DNA from: Bacteroidota bacterium
GTDB lineage: Bacteria; Bacteroidota; Bacteroidia; Bacteroidales; Lentimicrobiaceae
Direction: 5' to 3'
NCBI GenBank assembly: GCA_009773515.1
Contig: WSXX01000001.1
Location: forward strand, 62,001 to 126,000
DNA: 64,000 nt
Within the stretch, counting starts at the first letter, position 1; every line of letters starts with the position of its first letter. Of this stretch, positions 1-9,649 are shown in pieces. The translations under genes and the position numbers were made by a program. A model generated the notes under the pieces. That model was given only the letters and a program-made list of their open reading frames with translations. It made no database searches and had not been told where the DNA came from.

Positions 1-1
1 T

Positions 2-1123
2 GTAAAAGCGACATCGGGAAATTTCAATATTAAAAAACGGGCTGAAGTATTGGGCGATCTTACCAACAGCAAAAAAACGATTGCGGTGGCTGGTACACAT
101 GGCAAAACAACGGTTTCCACCATGATTTCACACATCATGTTCAATGCAAAAGCCGGATGTACAGCATTTCTGGGTGGAATTTCTAAAAATTACGGATCAA
201 ACCTGCTTCTGAATCCATTCAGTGAACTGATGGTGGCCGAAGCTGATGAATTCGACCGTTCATTTCTCAGATTATCGCCCTGGCTTGCGCTGATCACCTC
301 GACCGATGCCGATCATCTGGATATTTATGCAGATCATCAGGATCTGAAAAACACCTTTACTCAATTCACCAAACGGGTTGTTCCCGGCGGTGTTTTGCTG
401 ATCAAATCAGGAATCGGTGTCGAACCCGATCATAATCCTGATGTTGAATTCTACACTTATTCACTCGATAAACAAGCTGATTTTTACGCTGAAAACCTGA
501 GAATTGAGAATCACCGTTATCACTTTGATCTGGTAATTCCTGAAGGACGGATTTCAGATTTATCACCAGGGCTTCCAGGACTGTTCAACGTTGAAAACAG
601 CATTGCAGCATCAGCTGCAGCTTGGTTAAGCGGCGCCGATGAAGATGAAATCCGCAAAGGAATAAATTCTTTTGAAGGTGTAAAAAGGCGTTTTGACATC
701 AGAATCAATACTCCCGGAATTCTATATATTGATGATTACGCGCACCATCCTGAAGAGTTGAGCGCATGCATCGGTTCGGTTCGCAAACTTTATCCGGGAA
801 GACACATTACAGGGATTTTTCAGCCACATCTTTTCTCTCGCACCCGCGATTTTGCCGAAGGATTTTCAAAAAGCCTGTCAATGCTCGACCGTGTAATTCT
901 ACTTGAAATTTATCCCGCAAGGGAAAAACCGATTGAAGGGGTAAACTCTGAAATGTTGCTGAAAGGAATAGAATCAAAAGAAAAATTCCTTTGCGGAAGA
1001 GAAGAAGCGCTGCTCCTGATTTCACAAAACCAACCTGATATCCTGCTTACACTCGGCGCCGGCGACATTGATCAACTGGTTGCACCGATTGAAGAATTAT
1101 TCACCAAAACCATAAAACCATGA
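2..1123 (+). CDS. murC: UDP-N-acetylmuramate--L-alanine ligase, 5' end outside the window
   Basis: MurC adds L-alanine to UDP-MurNAc using ATP, the first cytoplasmic step in building the peptidoglycan stem peptide. The frame is open from base 2, so about 373 C-terminal residues are visible and the N-terminal Rossmann start is cut off. The Mur-ligase P-loop GTHGKTT is encoded near bases 92-112, followed by the central domain (EADEFDRSF, DADHLDIY) and the C-terminal ligase domain (DDYAHHPEE, FQPHLFSRT). These motifs are those of MurC rather than MurD/E/F. Its TGA overlaps the ftsQ ATG (ATGA), so the two genes are probably cotranscribed and translationally coupled in the dcw cluster. Confidence 0.95.
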   Translation, partial: VKATSGNFNIKKRAEVLGDLTNSKKTIAVAGTHGKTTVSTMISHIMFNAKAGCTAFLGGISKNYGSNLLLNPFSELMVAEADEFDRSFLRLSPWLALITSTDADHLDIYADHQDLKNTFTQFTKRVVPGGVLLIKSGIGVEPDHNPDVEFYTYSLDKQADFYAENLRIENHRYHFDLVIPEGRISDLSPGLPGLFNVENSIAASAAAWLSGADEDEIRKGINSFEGVKRRFDIRINTPGILYIDDYAHHPEELSACIGSVRKLYPGRHITGIFQPHLFSRTRDFAEGFSKSLSMLDRVILLEIYPAREKPIEGVNSEMLLKGIESKEKFLCGREEALLLISQNQPDILLTLGAGDIDQLVAPIEELFTKTIKP

Positions 1124-1917
1124 AAAGGATTCTTAACATCATCCTGAAATCGGTTCTGGTGGCAGGAATTGTGGTTCTGTTCATTTTTGCAAATCAAAAG
1201 CAGGACCAGACCACTTGCCCTGAATTTGTTATTGAAATGGATTACAATGGCGGAGATGAGTTGGTCAGCCGTTTTCATGTAAGGCAACTTGTGACAGAAG
1301 CCGGCATTAAAGTAAAGGGCGAAAAACTTGGAGAAATTCCAATGGCTGAGATTCACAAAGTAATTGAGGCAAGCCCTTTTGTTAAAAAAGCAAACCTGAC
1401 CATGGATGTGAATGGAAAAGTAAAAGCACTTGTGGTTCAGCGGAGCCCTTTGGTGAGGGTTGTTGATAGCAAAGGTGCTCATTTTTACCTTGATACTGAT
1501 GGCAAAAAAGTGCCGATCAGCCATGAGAACTCAGCACGGGTTGTGTTTGCAAATGGCAGAATTGAATCAAACCGGGAAAACATACAGGAAGTTAATTCCA
1601 AAAAAAATACTGAGGAATACAAAAAGTTATCACGCGACCTGCAGAAGGTCTTTGTAACTTCAAAAAGCATTAAAAATGATGAATTCCTGCTAGCACTTAT
1701 TGAGCAGGTTCATTTGAACCAATCGGGTGAAATAGAGTTGATTCCTAAGATCGGGGATCAGATAATTCTTTTGGGGGACACTACACAAATCAGCGAAAAG
1801 CTTGAGAAGTTGAAAATTTTCTATACCATGGGAAACAGAAATGAAGCCTGGGCAAGTTACCGGGTCATCAATCTGAAATACCAGGATCAGGTTGTTTGTA
1901 AAAAATCAATAAATTAA
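1120..1917 (+). CDS. ftsQ: Cell division protein FtsQ
   Basis: FtsQ is a bitopic inner-membrane divisome protein that links early cytoplasmic components to late septal wall enzymes. The 265-residue product has a short basic N-terminus, one membrane segment at about residues 9-24, then a periplasmic region with a POTRA-like part (about 40-110) and a beta domain. Overall similarity to textbook FtsQ is weak, as usual in Bacteroidota. Assignment therefore rests on the size, the single N-terminal membrane anchor and the position between murC (4-bp overlap) and ftsA (1 bp gap). The order murC-ftsQ-ftsA-ftsZ is the standard one. Confidence 0.88.
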   Translation: MKRILNIILKSVLVAGIVVLFIFANQKQDQTTCPEFVIEMDYNGGDELVSRFHVRQLVTEAGIKVKGEKLGEIPMAEIHKVIEASPFVKKANLTMDVNGKVKALVVQRSPLVRVVDSKGAHFYLDTDGKKVPISHENSARVVFANGRIESNRENIQEVNSKKNTEEYKKLSRDLQKVFVTSKSIKNDEFLLALIEQVHLNQSGEIELIPKIGDQIILLGDTTQISEKLEKLKIFYTMGNRNEAWASYRVINLKYQDQVVCKKSIN

Positions 1918-1918
1918 T

Positions 1919-3181
1919 ATGGAACCATCAGAAATTGTTGTCGGACTAGACATCGGGACAACCAAAATTGCTGCAATTGTCGGACGCAGGAATGAGAACG
2001 GCAAAATTGAAATACTCGGATTCGGCAAAACTGAATCTATTGGAGTAAAGCGCGGCGTGGTTGCCAACATTGACGATACTGTAAAAAGCATTATCGGTGC
2101 AGTAAAGGAAGCTGAAAACACTTCAGAAACCAATATTGCAACTGTGAATGTAGGCATTGCCGGACAGCACATCAAGAGCATTCAATACCGCGGTTCAGTA
2201 ATTCGTCCCAACAGCGAACTGGAAATCAGCCAGAACGATATTGAAGGCCTGACCGAAAATATGTTCAAACTGGCGATGAACCCCGGGGAGGAGATTATTG
2301 ATGTAATTCCCCAGGAATACACAGTTGATGGCGAAAGTGGAATCAGACAGCCCAAAGGAATGCTCGGACATCAGCTCGAGGCAAATTTTCATATCATTAC
2401 CGGGCAAACTATGGCTGCCCGGAACATATACAAGTGCATCAAAAAGGCCACACTCGAGGTCGATTCACTGGTGCTTGAGCCACTTGCATCGGCAGAAGCT
2501 GTGCTGAGTGAAGAGGAAAAAGAAGCCGGCGTGGTGCTTGTTGATATTGGAGGCGGAACAACTGATATTGCAATCTTTCAGGATGGAATTATCCGTCACA
2601 CTGCTGTTATTCCGTTTGGTGGCGACATTATTACAGAAGACATCAAAGAAGGATGCACCATAATTAAAAAACACGCCGAAGACCTCAAAGTTAAGTTTGG
2701 GTCTGCGCTGGCCAGCGAAAACCGCGACGAAGAAGTAGTGGCTATCCCGGGACTGCGTGGTCGTCCTCCGAAAGAGATCACACTTCGCAATCTTGCTTCA
2801 ATCATACAGGCGAGGATGGAAGAGATCATCGAACACGTATATTTCGAAATTAAAAACTCAGGTTTTGAGAAAAAACTGATTGCAGGAATTGTACTTACAG
2901 GTGGAGGTGCACAGATGAAACACATCACACAGCTCACCGAATTCATTACAGGTATGGATACACGCATTGGGTATCCCAATGAGCACCTTGCACCGGGTTT
3001 ACCCGAAGAAATGGCCAGCCCGATGTATGCAACCGGTATTGGCCTGGTAATCATAGGACTGAAACGCGTTGAAAAGGATGCGCTCAAAGTTGAAAAACCT
3101 GTAATAAAAGCCAAAAAACAACCAAGAGGTTCCTTCTTTGATGCCATAAAAAACTTCTTTGACGAGGAAGGAGTGAACTAA
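1919..3181 (+). CDS. ftsA: Cell division protein FtsA
   Basis: FtsA is an actin-like ATPase that tethers FtsZ filaments to the membrane and recruits later divisome proteins. The 420-residue product has the phosphate-1 motif GLDIGTTK at residues 9-16, the phosphate-2 motif DIGGGTTDIA near residue 205, and an adenosine-type motif VLTGGGAQ near residue 325. The C-terminus contains an amphipathic segment (RGSFFDAIKNFF), the expected membrane-targeting helix. It starts one base after the ftsQ stop and lies 84 bp before ftsZ. Length and motifs are normal for the family. Confidence 0.96.
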   Translation: MEPSEIVVGLDIGTTKIAAIVGRRNENGKIEILGFGKTESIGVKRGVVANIDDTVKSIIGAVKEAENTSETNIATVNVGIAGQHIKSIQYRGSVIRPNSELEISQNDIEGLTENMFKLAMNPGEEIIDVIPQEYTVDGESGIRQPKGMLGHQLEANFHIITGQTMAARNIYKCIKKATLEVDSLVLEPLASAEAVLSEEEKEAGVVLVDIGGGTTDIAIFQDGIIRHTAVIPFGGDIITEDIKEGCTIIKKHAEDLKVKFGSALASENRDEEVVAIPGLRGRPPKEITLRNLASIIQARMEEIIEHVYFEIKNSGFEKKLIAGIVLTGGGAQMKHITQLTEFITGMDTRIGYPNEHLAPGLPEEMASPMYATGIGLVIIGLKRVEKDALKVEKPVIKAKKQPRGSFFDAIKNFFDEEGVN

Positions 3182-3252
3182 GATATTAACAGAAGACCTG
3201 TTGATAAAATCTGCAAATTCACGGTTAACAGCACATTTTAAACAATTAATTT

Positions 3253-3257
3253 AGGAG
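3253..3257 (+). promoter_or_regulatory. Shine-Dalgarno-like AGGAG before ftsZ
   Basis: AGGAG lies 8 bases before the ftsZ ATG, a near-ideal spacing. Most genes in this window have A/T-rich leaders with no such motif, as is typical of Bacteroidota, where the anti-SD is largely unused. The site supports the ftsZ start at 3266. Confidence 0.6.
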
Positions 3258-3265
3258 ATCTAAAA

Positions 3266-4873
3266 ATGCCAGATATGCTCAAATTTGATTTGCCAAAAAA
3301 TCAATCATCCATCATAAAGGTGATAGGCGTAGGTGGAGGTGGCAGCAATGCAGTTACGCACATGTTCAAGCAAGGAATCCGCGGCGTGGATTTCATGATC
3401 TGCAATACTGATTGCCAGGCACTTGACACCAGCCCGGTACCGCTCAAAATTCAATTGGGAAACAAAGGTTTAGGCGCCGGATCAATCCCTGAAGTAGGCC
3501 GCGAAGCCGCTGCTGAAAACATAGATGACATCCGAAAAGTATTGGAAAACAACACCAAAATGGTGTTCATTACTGCCGGAATGGGAGGTGGAACAGGAAC
3601 TGGTGCAGCACCGGTAATCGCTTCACTTGCCAAAGAACTGGGTATTCTCACTGTTGGTATTGTTACTTTGCCCTTCTCATTCGAAGGCCGGAAGCGAACC
3701 CAGCAGGCAAAAGCCGGCATTGATGAACTTCGCCGCTCAGTTGATACCCTGCTCATCATCTGCAACGATAAACTCAGAGAACTTGAAGGAGATCTGAAAC
3801 TTTCAGAGGCATTCTTCAAAGCCGACAACATTCTGGCTGTAGCAGCCAAAGGTATTGCCGAAATCATTACGGTTACCGGTTACATCAACGTTGACTTTGA
3901 AGATGTAAAAACAGTAATGAAAGACAGCGGAAAAGCCATCATGGGATCGGGCATGGCTGAGGGCGAAAACAGAGCTCTTGAAGCAGTGCAGATTGCCATG
4001 AGTTCTCCTCTGCTCGACGACGCAAACATCAGAGGAGCAAGCAATATACTGCTTTACATCTCTTCCGGTACTTCTGAAATTACGCTTGATGAAGTGATGG
4101 AGATTACTGATTACATTCAGCATGAAGCCGGATCAGGTGCAGATATCATCTGGGGAAATGGAACCGATGAAACTCTTGGAGATAAAATCAGTATCACTCT
4201 TATTGCTACCGGTTTTGATTCCGTTTCCGGACGACCCGATGAAGTTCACAAACCCGAAGTTGTGGTTTATCCCTTAAATCAAGAAGACCCGCGAAATGTG
4301 GTTAAAACTGTGGAACCGGTAAAACCGAACCCTGCTCCTATTGAAGAGATCACATTAATCAATAAGTTTCAAACTCCGGCCGAGCCTGTTATAACAGAGC
4401 CTACCCTTCAGGAAAAACCTTCATATCAGGAGCCACAGCGAACTTTTACTTTCGAGATAAATCATTCACCTGAGAGAAGTTCTGCCGAGCAGACCAATGA
4501 GAACAAGCCTCTGTCAGGTTTTACAGCAATTCCTGTAAAAACAGAAAAAGAAAAAGTGCCTGGATTTGATTTCCTGAAGAGCTTCAAACCTGAAGAAACC
4601 GATGAATCGGAAACAGAAAAAGCACAGTTAAAACAGGATGAAAGAGCCAACGACAGATATGCAAGGATGCGTGATCTGAGTTACAAGATTGCAACACCTG
4701 ACGGTCTTGTGGAAATGGAAAATCAACCAGCATACCTGCGAAAAAAAATTGAACTGAACGATCCTCCTCCTTCAAAAGATTCAGAAGTTTCGAGGTATTC
4801 ATTGTTCAAAACCGAGAATAATTCTGTTGAAATGAGGCAGAACAATTCTTTTTTGCACGATAACGTTGACTAA
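3266..4873 (+). CDS. ftsZ: Cell division protein FtsZ with long C-terminal tail
   Basis: FtsZ is the tubulin-like GTPase that forms the cytokinetic ring. The 535-residue product has the nucleotide-binding GGGGSNAV at residues 23-30, the tubulin signature GGGTGTG near residue 110, and the conserved GTPase core to about residue 320. A long, charged and Pro/Glu-rich linker follows. The usual C-terminal peptide appears as PAYLRKKI at about residues 488-495, but 40 further residues follow it, so the peptide is not terminal. Total length exceeds the usual 380-450 residues seen in many bacteria, though long linkers are common in this phylum. It lies 84 bp after ftsA and is preceded by an AGGAG site. 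Confidence 0.97.
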   Translation: MPDMLKFDLPKNQSSIIKVIGVGGGGSNAVTHMFKQGIRGVDFMICNTDCQALDTSPVPLKIQLGNKGLGAGSIPEVGREAAAENIDDIRKVLENNTKMVFITAGMGGGTGTGAAPVIASLAKELGILTVGIVTLPFSFEGRKRTQQAKAGIDELRRSVDTLLIICNDKLRELEGDLKLSEAFFKADNILAVAAKGIAEIITVTGYINVDFEDVKTVMKDSGKAIMGSGMAEGENRALEAVQIAMSSPLLDDANIRGASNILLYISSGTSEITLDEVMEITDYIQHEAGSGADIIWGNGTDETLGDKISITLIATGFDSVSGRPDEVHKPEVVVYPLNQEDPRNVVKTVEPVKPNPAPIEEITLINKFQTPAEPVITEPTLQEKPSYQEPQRTFTFEINHSPERSSAEQTNENKPLSGFTAIPVKTEKEKVPGFDFLKSFKPEETDESETEKAQLKQDERANDRYARMRDLSYKIATPDGLVEMENQPAYLRKKIELNDPPPSKDSEVSRYSLFKTENNSVEMRQNNSFLHDNVD

Positions 4874-4883
4874 AATAAATTAA

Positions 4884-5336
4884 ATGAGCTTAACTGAAAA
4901 AATCAACGAGGACATCAAGAAAGCAATGCTTGCCCGTGAAAAGGACAAGCTGGAAGCATTGAGGGCTGTAAAATCTGCGCTTCTGCTTGAGATGACCAGC
5001 GAAGGAGGAGGAGGAGAAATTTCAGCGGAAACAGAAATAAAAATCCTTCAGAAACTGGTGAAACAAAGACGCGAAACTGCTGGCATTTACACTGAGCAAA
5101 ACCGTGCTGACCTCGCTGCAACTGAAATTTTTCAGGCGGATATCATTTCTGTTTACCTGCCTTCACAAATGACTCCTAACGAATTAAAGCCGGTTCTACA
5201 GGCTATAATTACTGAAACCGGCGCCAGCAGCATTAAAGACATGGGTAAAGTAATGGCTGCTGCTGCAGGAAAACTTGCTGGAAAAGCTGACAATAAAACA
5301 ATATCCCAGATTATAAAAGAACTGCTGGGAAACTAA
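4884..5336 (+). CDS. GatB/YqeY domain protein
   Basis: A 150-residue cytoplasmic protein of the YqeY family, which resembles the C-terminal tRNA-binding tail of the amidotransferase subunit GatB. The N-terminal helical part (EKINEDIKKAMLAREKDKLEALRAVKSA) and the C-terminal part ending in a Gly/Ala-rich helix (IKDMGKVMAAAAGKLAGKAD) are characteristic. The biochemical role of stand-alone YqeY proteins is unsettled; a link to tRNA or amidotransferase function is inferred from the fold. It begins 10 bp after ftsZ and is followed by a rho-independent terminator, so it is likely the last gene of the division operon. Confidence 0.9.
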   Translation: MSLTEKINEDIKKAMLAREKDKLEALRAVKSALLLEMTSEGGGGEISAETEIKILQKLVKQRRETAGIYTEQNRADLAATEIFQADIISVYLPSQMTPNELKPVLQAIITETGASSIKDMGKVMAAAAGKLAGKADNKTISQIIKELLGN

Positions 5337-5359
5337 AAATTGCCTGATTTTGACTGATG

Positions 5360-5390
5360 AAAAAAGCCTGAATAACAGGCTTTTTTCTTT
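5360..5390 (+). terminator. Rho-independent terminator after the yqeY-like gene
   Basis: GCCTG (5366-5370), a 5-base loop and CAGGC (5376-5380), flanked by an A-tract on the left and TTTTTTCTTTTT on the right. It lies 24 bases after the stop codon and closes the murC-ftsZ-yqeY transcription unit. Confidence 0.88.
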
Positions 5391-5696
5391 TTATGCAAAT
5401 GAATGAGCGAATCTGCAATAAAAATCATTTCAAAAAAAACTTCTATCAGTTGCCTTGTAGTGGCGTCACCTCAAATTTATAATGATTCCAAACAATCCAG
5501 ATATAAATCCATACATTATTGATTGTGTACACTTTATATAAGTTTGATATTTCTGATTATTCCTGTCAGGACAAATTTTATTGTGCTTCTATTTTGCAAA
5601 ACATTTAAACTTCCTTAATTTCACCCCCTTATAATTCTTTTTTCCTGCATTTTTAAATAACCCGATCATATACCAATTTGTAACCCTTTAGTTTAT
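5391..5696. other. AT-rich intergenic stretch with no recognised gene
   Basis: About 300 bases between the terminator and the DUF3857 gene. I see no RNA gene, repeat or plausible ORF. No clean TAnnTTTG element was found before the 5697 start, although this gap must hold the promoter for the downstream pair. Confidence 0.5.
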
Positions 5697-7694
5697 ATGA
5701 AAAACATCTTCATCTTCACATTTCTGGCATTGTTTTCAACAATCACATTTGCACAAAAGTCACAGATCAAATTCGGAAAAATTGATAATGAACTTCTGGC
5801 TCTTAAAACCTACGATGCAGATACCAGCTCTGGAGCTTTGATTATCAGCGACATAGGCGACATCAGCATTATTTATAACGACCTCACCGGGTTCTCAGTT
5901 ATTCATACACGCCATCTTAGAGTTAAGATATTCAATTCAAGTGAATTTGATGTGGCCAAATTCAAGATAAAATACCACAAATACGGCACGACTGAACAGA
6001 AGATTACTAAACTTCGCGCATCAAGTTTTCACCTTGACGAGAATAACAAAGTAGTGAGAACTGACCTTGACAAGGACAATATCTTTACTGAACATATCAG
6101 TTCTAAAGAAAAGAGCAAAAATTTCTCAATCCCAAACATTAAGGAAGGCAGTGTTTTTGATCTTGAGTACAGCATCACATCCGAACTTTTTGGGCTATTG
6201 CCCGAATGGAATTTTCAACATCATATTCCTGCCCTGATCAGCGAGCTAAGCGTTTCTATTCCAGAATACTTCAATTACAAAAGGCTGTTGAAAGGATACC
6301 TTACCCCAACTGCTACTGACTCAAAAACAACAAACCGGAGTATTATCTGGGTGGGCAGCCAAGGAACAAGCAGTGTTAATTACACGGAGTACAATACCAA
6401 ATATACCTTCCTTAATGTACCGGCATTAAAGGAAGAAGCCTACATGAATGACATTTCGAATTATATAGCAGCCATAGAATATGAATTGGGATCTATTGCA
6501 TTTCCTCAGAATTACAAGGACTTCACAACAAATTGGGTAAAGATAGGAGATGATTTATGGTTTGATGAAGATTTTGGTGCGCCATTAAAGCGCAGCGGCC
6601 CACTAAAAAAGGAAGCAGAAGCATTACGAATCGCATACCCTGATCCATTTGAAAGAATGGTTAAAGCACATGAATTTATCCGGAATTCAGTTAACTATTC
6701 CGGTGCAAACGGGATATATCTAAGCGAATCTCTACGAAAAGTTTGGGATGAAAAGAAAGGGAAATCATCAGACATAAACCTATTACTGATATCGTTGCTG
6801 AATGAGTGCGATATAAAAACAAGCCCGGTAATTCTTAGCACCAGGAGCAATGGAATGCTACACCCCGGACAACTTATGATCAATAAGTTTAACTATGTAA
6901 TCGCTGAAGCAATCATCGACAGCAACACTTATCTGCTTGATGCTACGGATAAAAATCTCTCTTACAATATGTTACCGATTCGCTGCCTCAATGGTAACGG
7001 TCGTCGCATATCGAGAGAATCCAGTGAAAACGATTGGGTAAATTTAAATACACCGCAAGAAGACAGCAGAACCTATTATAATAAAGTAACCTTAGATGCT
7101 TCAGGAAACCTCAGCGGAGATTTCAGCATTATGGAAACCAGATATTTTGCGCATAACAGAGCTATCGATATCCGCGAAAAAAATAATGAGGAAGAATACA
7201 TCAATGAGTTTGAAGCAGAAATACCGGGTTTACAGATCGGTGATTATACAATTGAAAATCTGAATGACAGGACCAACCCGCTCTATTTAAAATTTAAGGC
7301 TGAAATAAAAACCAATCCTGAAAATAACACAAAGGATATTATTTATTTAAGTCCGACTTTGGGAATGGGTATCAGCAGCAATCCATTTGTTACCGAAGAA
7401 AGGGTATATCCAATCGATTTTATTAATCCATGGGTGACTAAAAATATATGTATCATTGATTTACCTGAGGGTTATGAAGTAGTTGAAATGCCAAAAAACA
7501 TCAGTCTTTCGTTGAGCAACAATAAAGGCATTTTCAAATATATTGCAGTGGTTAACGGCAATCAATTACAGTTTCAAAGTGTACTAACCATAAAAACCCC
7601 GCTTATAACCTTTCAGGACTATGGAGAAATAAGAGAATTATACACTCAGATTGTGTCTAAAAATGCTGAAATGGTAGTACTGAAAAAACTGTAA
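5697..7694 (+). CDS. Exported DUF3857 protein with degenerate transglutaminase-like domain
   Basis: A 665-residue protein with a Sec signal peptide (about residues 1-19, ending TFAQ). A DUF3857 N-terminal domain, a transglutaminase-like domain (about 280-420) and a C-terminal beta-rich domain follow. In this family the transglutaminase core normally carries Cys, His and Asp. Here the Cys position is Ser357 (GKSSD) and the His position appears to be Tyr400 (FNYVI), while an Asp remains (LDATD). The fold is therefore probably a non-catalytic, binding version. The protein should be periplasmic or surface-exposed. It is followed 2 bp later by a paralogue that keeps the residues. Substrate unknown. 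Confidence 0.82.
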   Translation: MKNIFIFTFLALFSTITFAQKSQIKFGKIDNELLALKTYDADTSSGALIISDIGDISIIYNDLTGFSVIHTRHLRVKIFNSSEFDVAKFKIKYHKYGTTEQKITKLRASSFHLDENNKVVRTDLDKDNIFTEHISSKEKSKNFSIPNIKEGSVFDLEYSITSELFGLLPEWNFQHHIPALISELSVSIPEYFNYKRLLKGYLTPTATDSKTTNRSIIWVGSQGTSSVNYTEYNTKYTFLNVPALKEEAYMNDISNYIAAIEYELGSIAFPQNYKDFTTNWVKIGDDLWFDEDFGAPLKRSGPLKKEAEALRIAYPDPFERMVKAHEFIRNSVNYSGANGIYLSESLRKVWDEKKGKSSDINLLLISLLNECDIKTSPVILSTRSNGMLHPGQLMINKFNYVIAEAIIDSNTYLLDATDKNLSYNMLPIRCLNGNGRRISRESSENDWVNLNTPQEDSRTYYNKVTLDASGNLSGDFSIMETRYFAHNRAIDIREKNNEEEYINEFEAEIPGLQIGDYTIENLNDRTNPLYLKFKAEIKTNPENNTKDIIYLSPTLGMGISSNPFVTEERVYPIDFINPWVTKNICIIDLPEGYEVVEMPKNISLSLSNNKGIFKYIAVVNGNQLQFQSVLTIKTPLITFQDYGEIRELYTQIVSKNAEMVVLKKL

Positions 7695-7696
7695 TT

Positions 7697-9595
7697 ATGA
7701 GAGGATTCAGGATTTGCATGTTTCTTGGGTTGATTTTACTATTAAACCCTGTTATTATCATTGCACAGAATTTTGCAACTTCTCTTATTCCCGAAGATTT
7801 GCTGAAAGGGTCTAATTCAGTAATAAGAGAAAGTCGCACAGTATTAACCCTTGACTCGAAGGAAAGAGTAACAGTAAATAAATACTTTGCTGTGACTATT
7901 CTCAATAAGAAAGCGGAAAATATGGCAGTTATGCTCTTTTCGTTTGTAAATGCAGACAAAGTAAACATCAAAAGAATATCTGTTTACGATGCAAACGGCA
8001 AAAAGATAAAGTCAGTAAAACAATCAGATATTATTGATCTCAGCGCGGGTGGTGAAGCTTCTCTATACTCTGATTACCGACTTAAGGCATACAGGCATGT
8101 ACCTTCATCATATCCATACACATTTGAATATGAATATGAGATTCAACTGCAAAGACTATACAGCCTGGAGTATTTCAAACCTTATATATCTGAAAACCAA
8201 TCAATACAATACACAAGTTTAGAACTTGTCAACCCTCAGGATATACCGGTGCATATTTCAATGTCCGGCAATGTTGAAGGGTTGGAAACTACAAAAACAC
8301 TCACCGGAAGTAAATGGGAGTTCCGTAATCTTCCATCACTGATTATTGAGCCGTATTCAATAATAACCGACGAAATACTACCGGGCATTTTTCTATCGCC
8401 TCAATATCTGAGTTATGATGATTACAAGGGTATGGCTGATACCTGGCAGAGCTATGGCAACTGGCTGACAAGTTTATTGAAAGGAAGAAGTTCACTATCA
8501 TCCGCTTCAGTTGAAAAATACCGGAAAATGACTTCTTCTGCGGCAAATGAACGGGAGAAAATCAGGATTTTATATAAATACCTGCAATCCAACACACATT
8601 ACATAAACATTTCGCTGGGAATCGGAGGCCTGCAACCTCACCCTGTAACCGATGTGGAATCTTTGGGATATGGTGACTGCAAAGACCTGAGTAATTATAT
8701 GATTTCAATGCTTGATGCTGTTGGGATAAAGGCTCATTATGCTGTGGTTCAGGCCGGAAAGAAAGATTATCATTTTATTCCTGATCACCCGGGTCATCAG
8801 TTCAATCATGTTATCGTTTGTGTTCCACAAAAAAATGATACCATATGGCTTGAATGTACAAGTCAGGATATTCCGTTCGGAAGTCTTGGTGATTTTACAG
8901 ATAACAGATACGCTCTATTGGTTGACGGACCTGCCTCAAAACTTGTAAGAACAAAGGAATACAGACAAGAAGACAATCATTTGAGTTCCAATTTACTGAT
9001 AACACCCTCGTCAAATGGGGCTAATGTTTCAGGCACAATCAGGTATAGAGGGATTTACATGAGTGAAAGTGCCCGATATGTCAGGCAACCCATTCACGAT
9101 CAGCAAACATGGATAAATCATTCTCTTGAATTCACAAATTTTACGCTTAATAGCCATAATATAAAGGTGCATGATAGAGGGGAACCTAAAGTAGAATTGC
9201 AACTCGATGCCGAAATCAGATCTTTTTTTGCAGGCAACAACGACAGGCTTTTTGTTTCGCTCAATCTTAACAATAAGATTTCTGCACCTGAACGTATGCG
9301 CAATCGCAAAACGCCTTTGGTTATTTATTATCCTTATCATTGTCAGGATACCCTGACAGTGAGTATTCCTGCAGGTTTTGAACCGGAATCAATACCTGAA
9401 GCTACCATTTCAGATCCTGAATTCGGGATGTACAGCATGAAAACTGTTGTTAAAGACGGAGTCCTAACTTGCATAAGAGAATTCAGGAGAAATAAAGGCA
9501 GTTTTCCTCCTGAGAAGTATCAGGCGTTTCAGGCTTTTATGCAAAATGCATCACTGGCAGATAGTAAACAATTGGTTCTGATCAGAAAACAATAA
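7697..9595 (+). CDS. Exported DUF3857/transglutaminase-like protein
   Basis: A 632-residue paralogue of the preceding gene, 2 bp downstream and evidently in the same operon. It has a signal peptide (about residues 1-24, ending IIAQ), a DUF3857 domain, and a transglutaminase-like core with Cys328 (YGDCKDL) and His371 (FNHVI). An acidic residue follows in ECTSQD, so the papain-like catalytic set looks intact. A C-terminal beta domain of the DUF3858 type is likely. Such proteins are common and often paired in Bacteroidota, but their substrates are not known. A protein cross-linking or peptidase-like role outside the cytoplasm is only an inference. Confidence 0.82.
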   Translation: MRGFRICMFLGLILLLNPVIIIAQNFATSLIPEDLLKGSNSVIRESRTVLTLDSKERVTVNKYFAVTILNKKAENMAVMLFSFVNADKVNIKRISVYDANGKKIKSVKQSDIIDLSAGGEASLYSDYRLKAYRHVPSSYPYTFEYEYEIQLQRLYSLEYFKPYISENQSIQYTSLELVNPQDIPVHISMSGNVEGLETTKTLTGSKWEFRNLPSLIIEPYSIITDEILPGIFLSPQYLSYDDYKGMADTWQSYGNWLTSLLKGRSSLSSASVEKYRKMTSSAANEREKIRILYKYLQSNTHYINISLGIGGLQPHPVTDVESLGYGDCKDLSNYMISMLDAVGIKAHYAVVQAGKKDYHFIPDHPGHQFNHVIVCVPQKNDTIWLECTSQDIPFGSLGDFTDNRYALLVDGPASKLVRTKEYRQEDNHLSSNLLITPSSNGANVSGTIRYRGIYMSESARYVRQPIHDQQTWINHSLEFTNFTLNSHNIKVHDRGEPKVELQLDAEIRSFFAGNNDRLFVSLNLNNKISAPERMRNRKTPLVIYYPYHCQDTLTVSIPAGFEPESIPEATISDPEFGMYSMKTVVKDGVLTCIREFRRNKGSFPPEKYQAFQAFMQNASLADSKQLVLIRKQ

Positions 9596-9622
9596 AAAAA
9601 GCCGGCAAAAGCCGGCTTTTTT
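9594..9622. terminator. Bidirectional terminator between the DUF3857 pair and tsf
   Basis: GCCGGC (9601-9606), AAAA loop, GCCGGC (9611-9616), with seven A's on the left and six T's on the right. It can stop transcription from both converging units: the DUF3857 operon (+) and the rplM-tsf operon (-). Confidence 0.9.
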
Positions 9623-9649
9623 AGAAGTACACAAATGGTCTTTCAGTTA

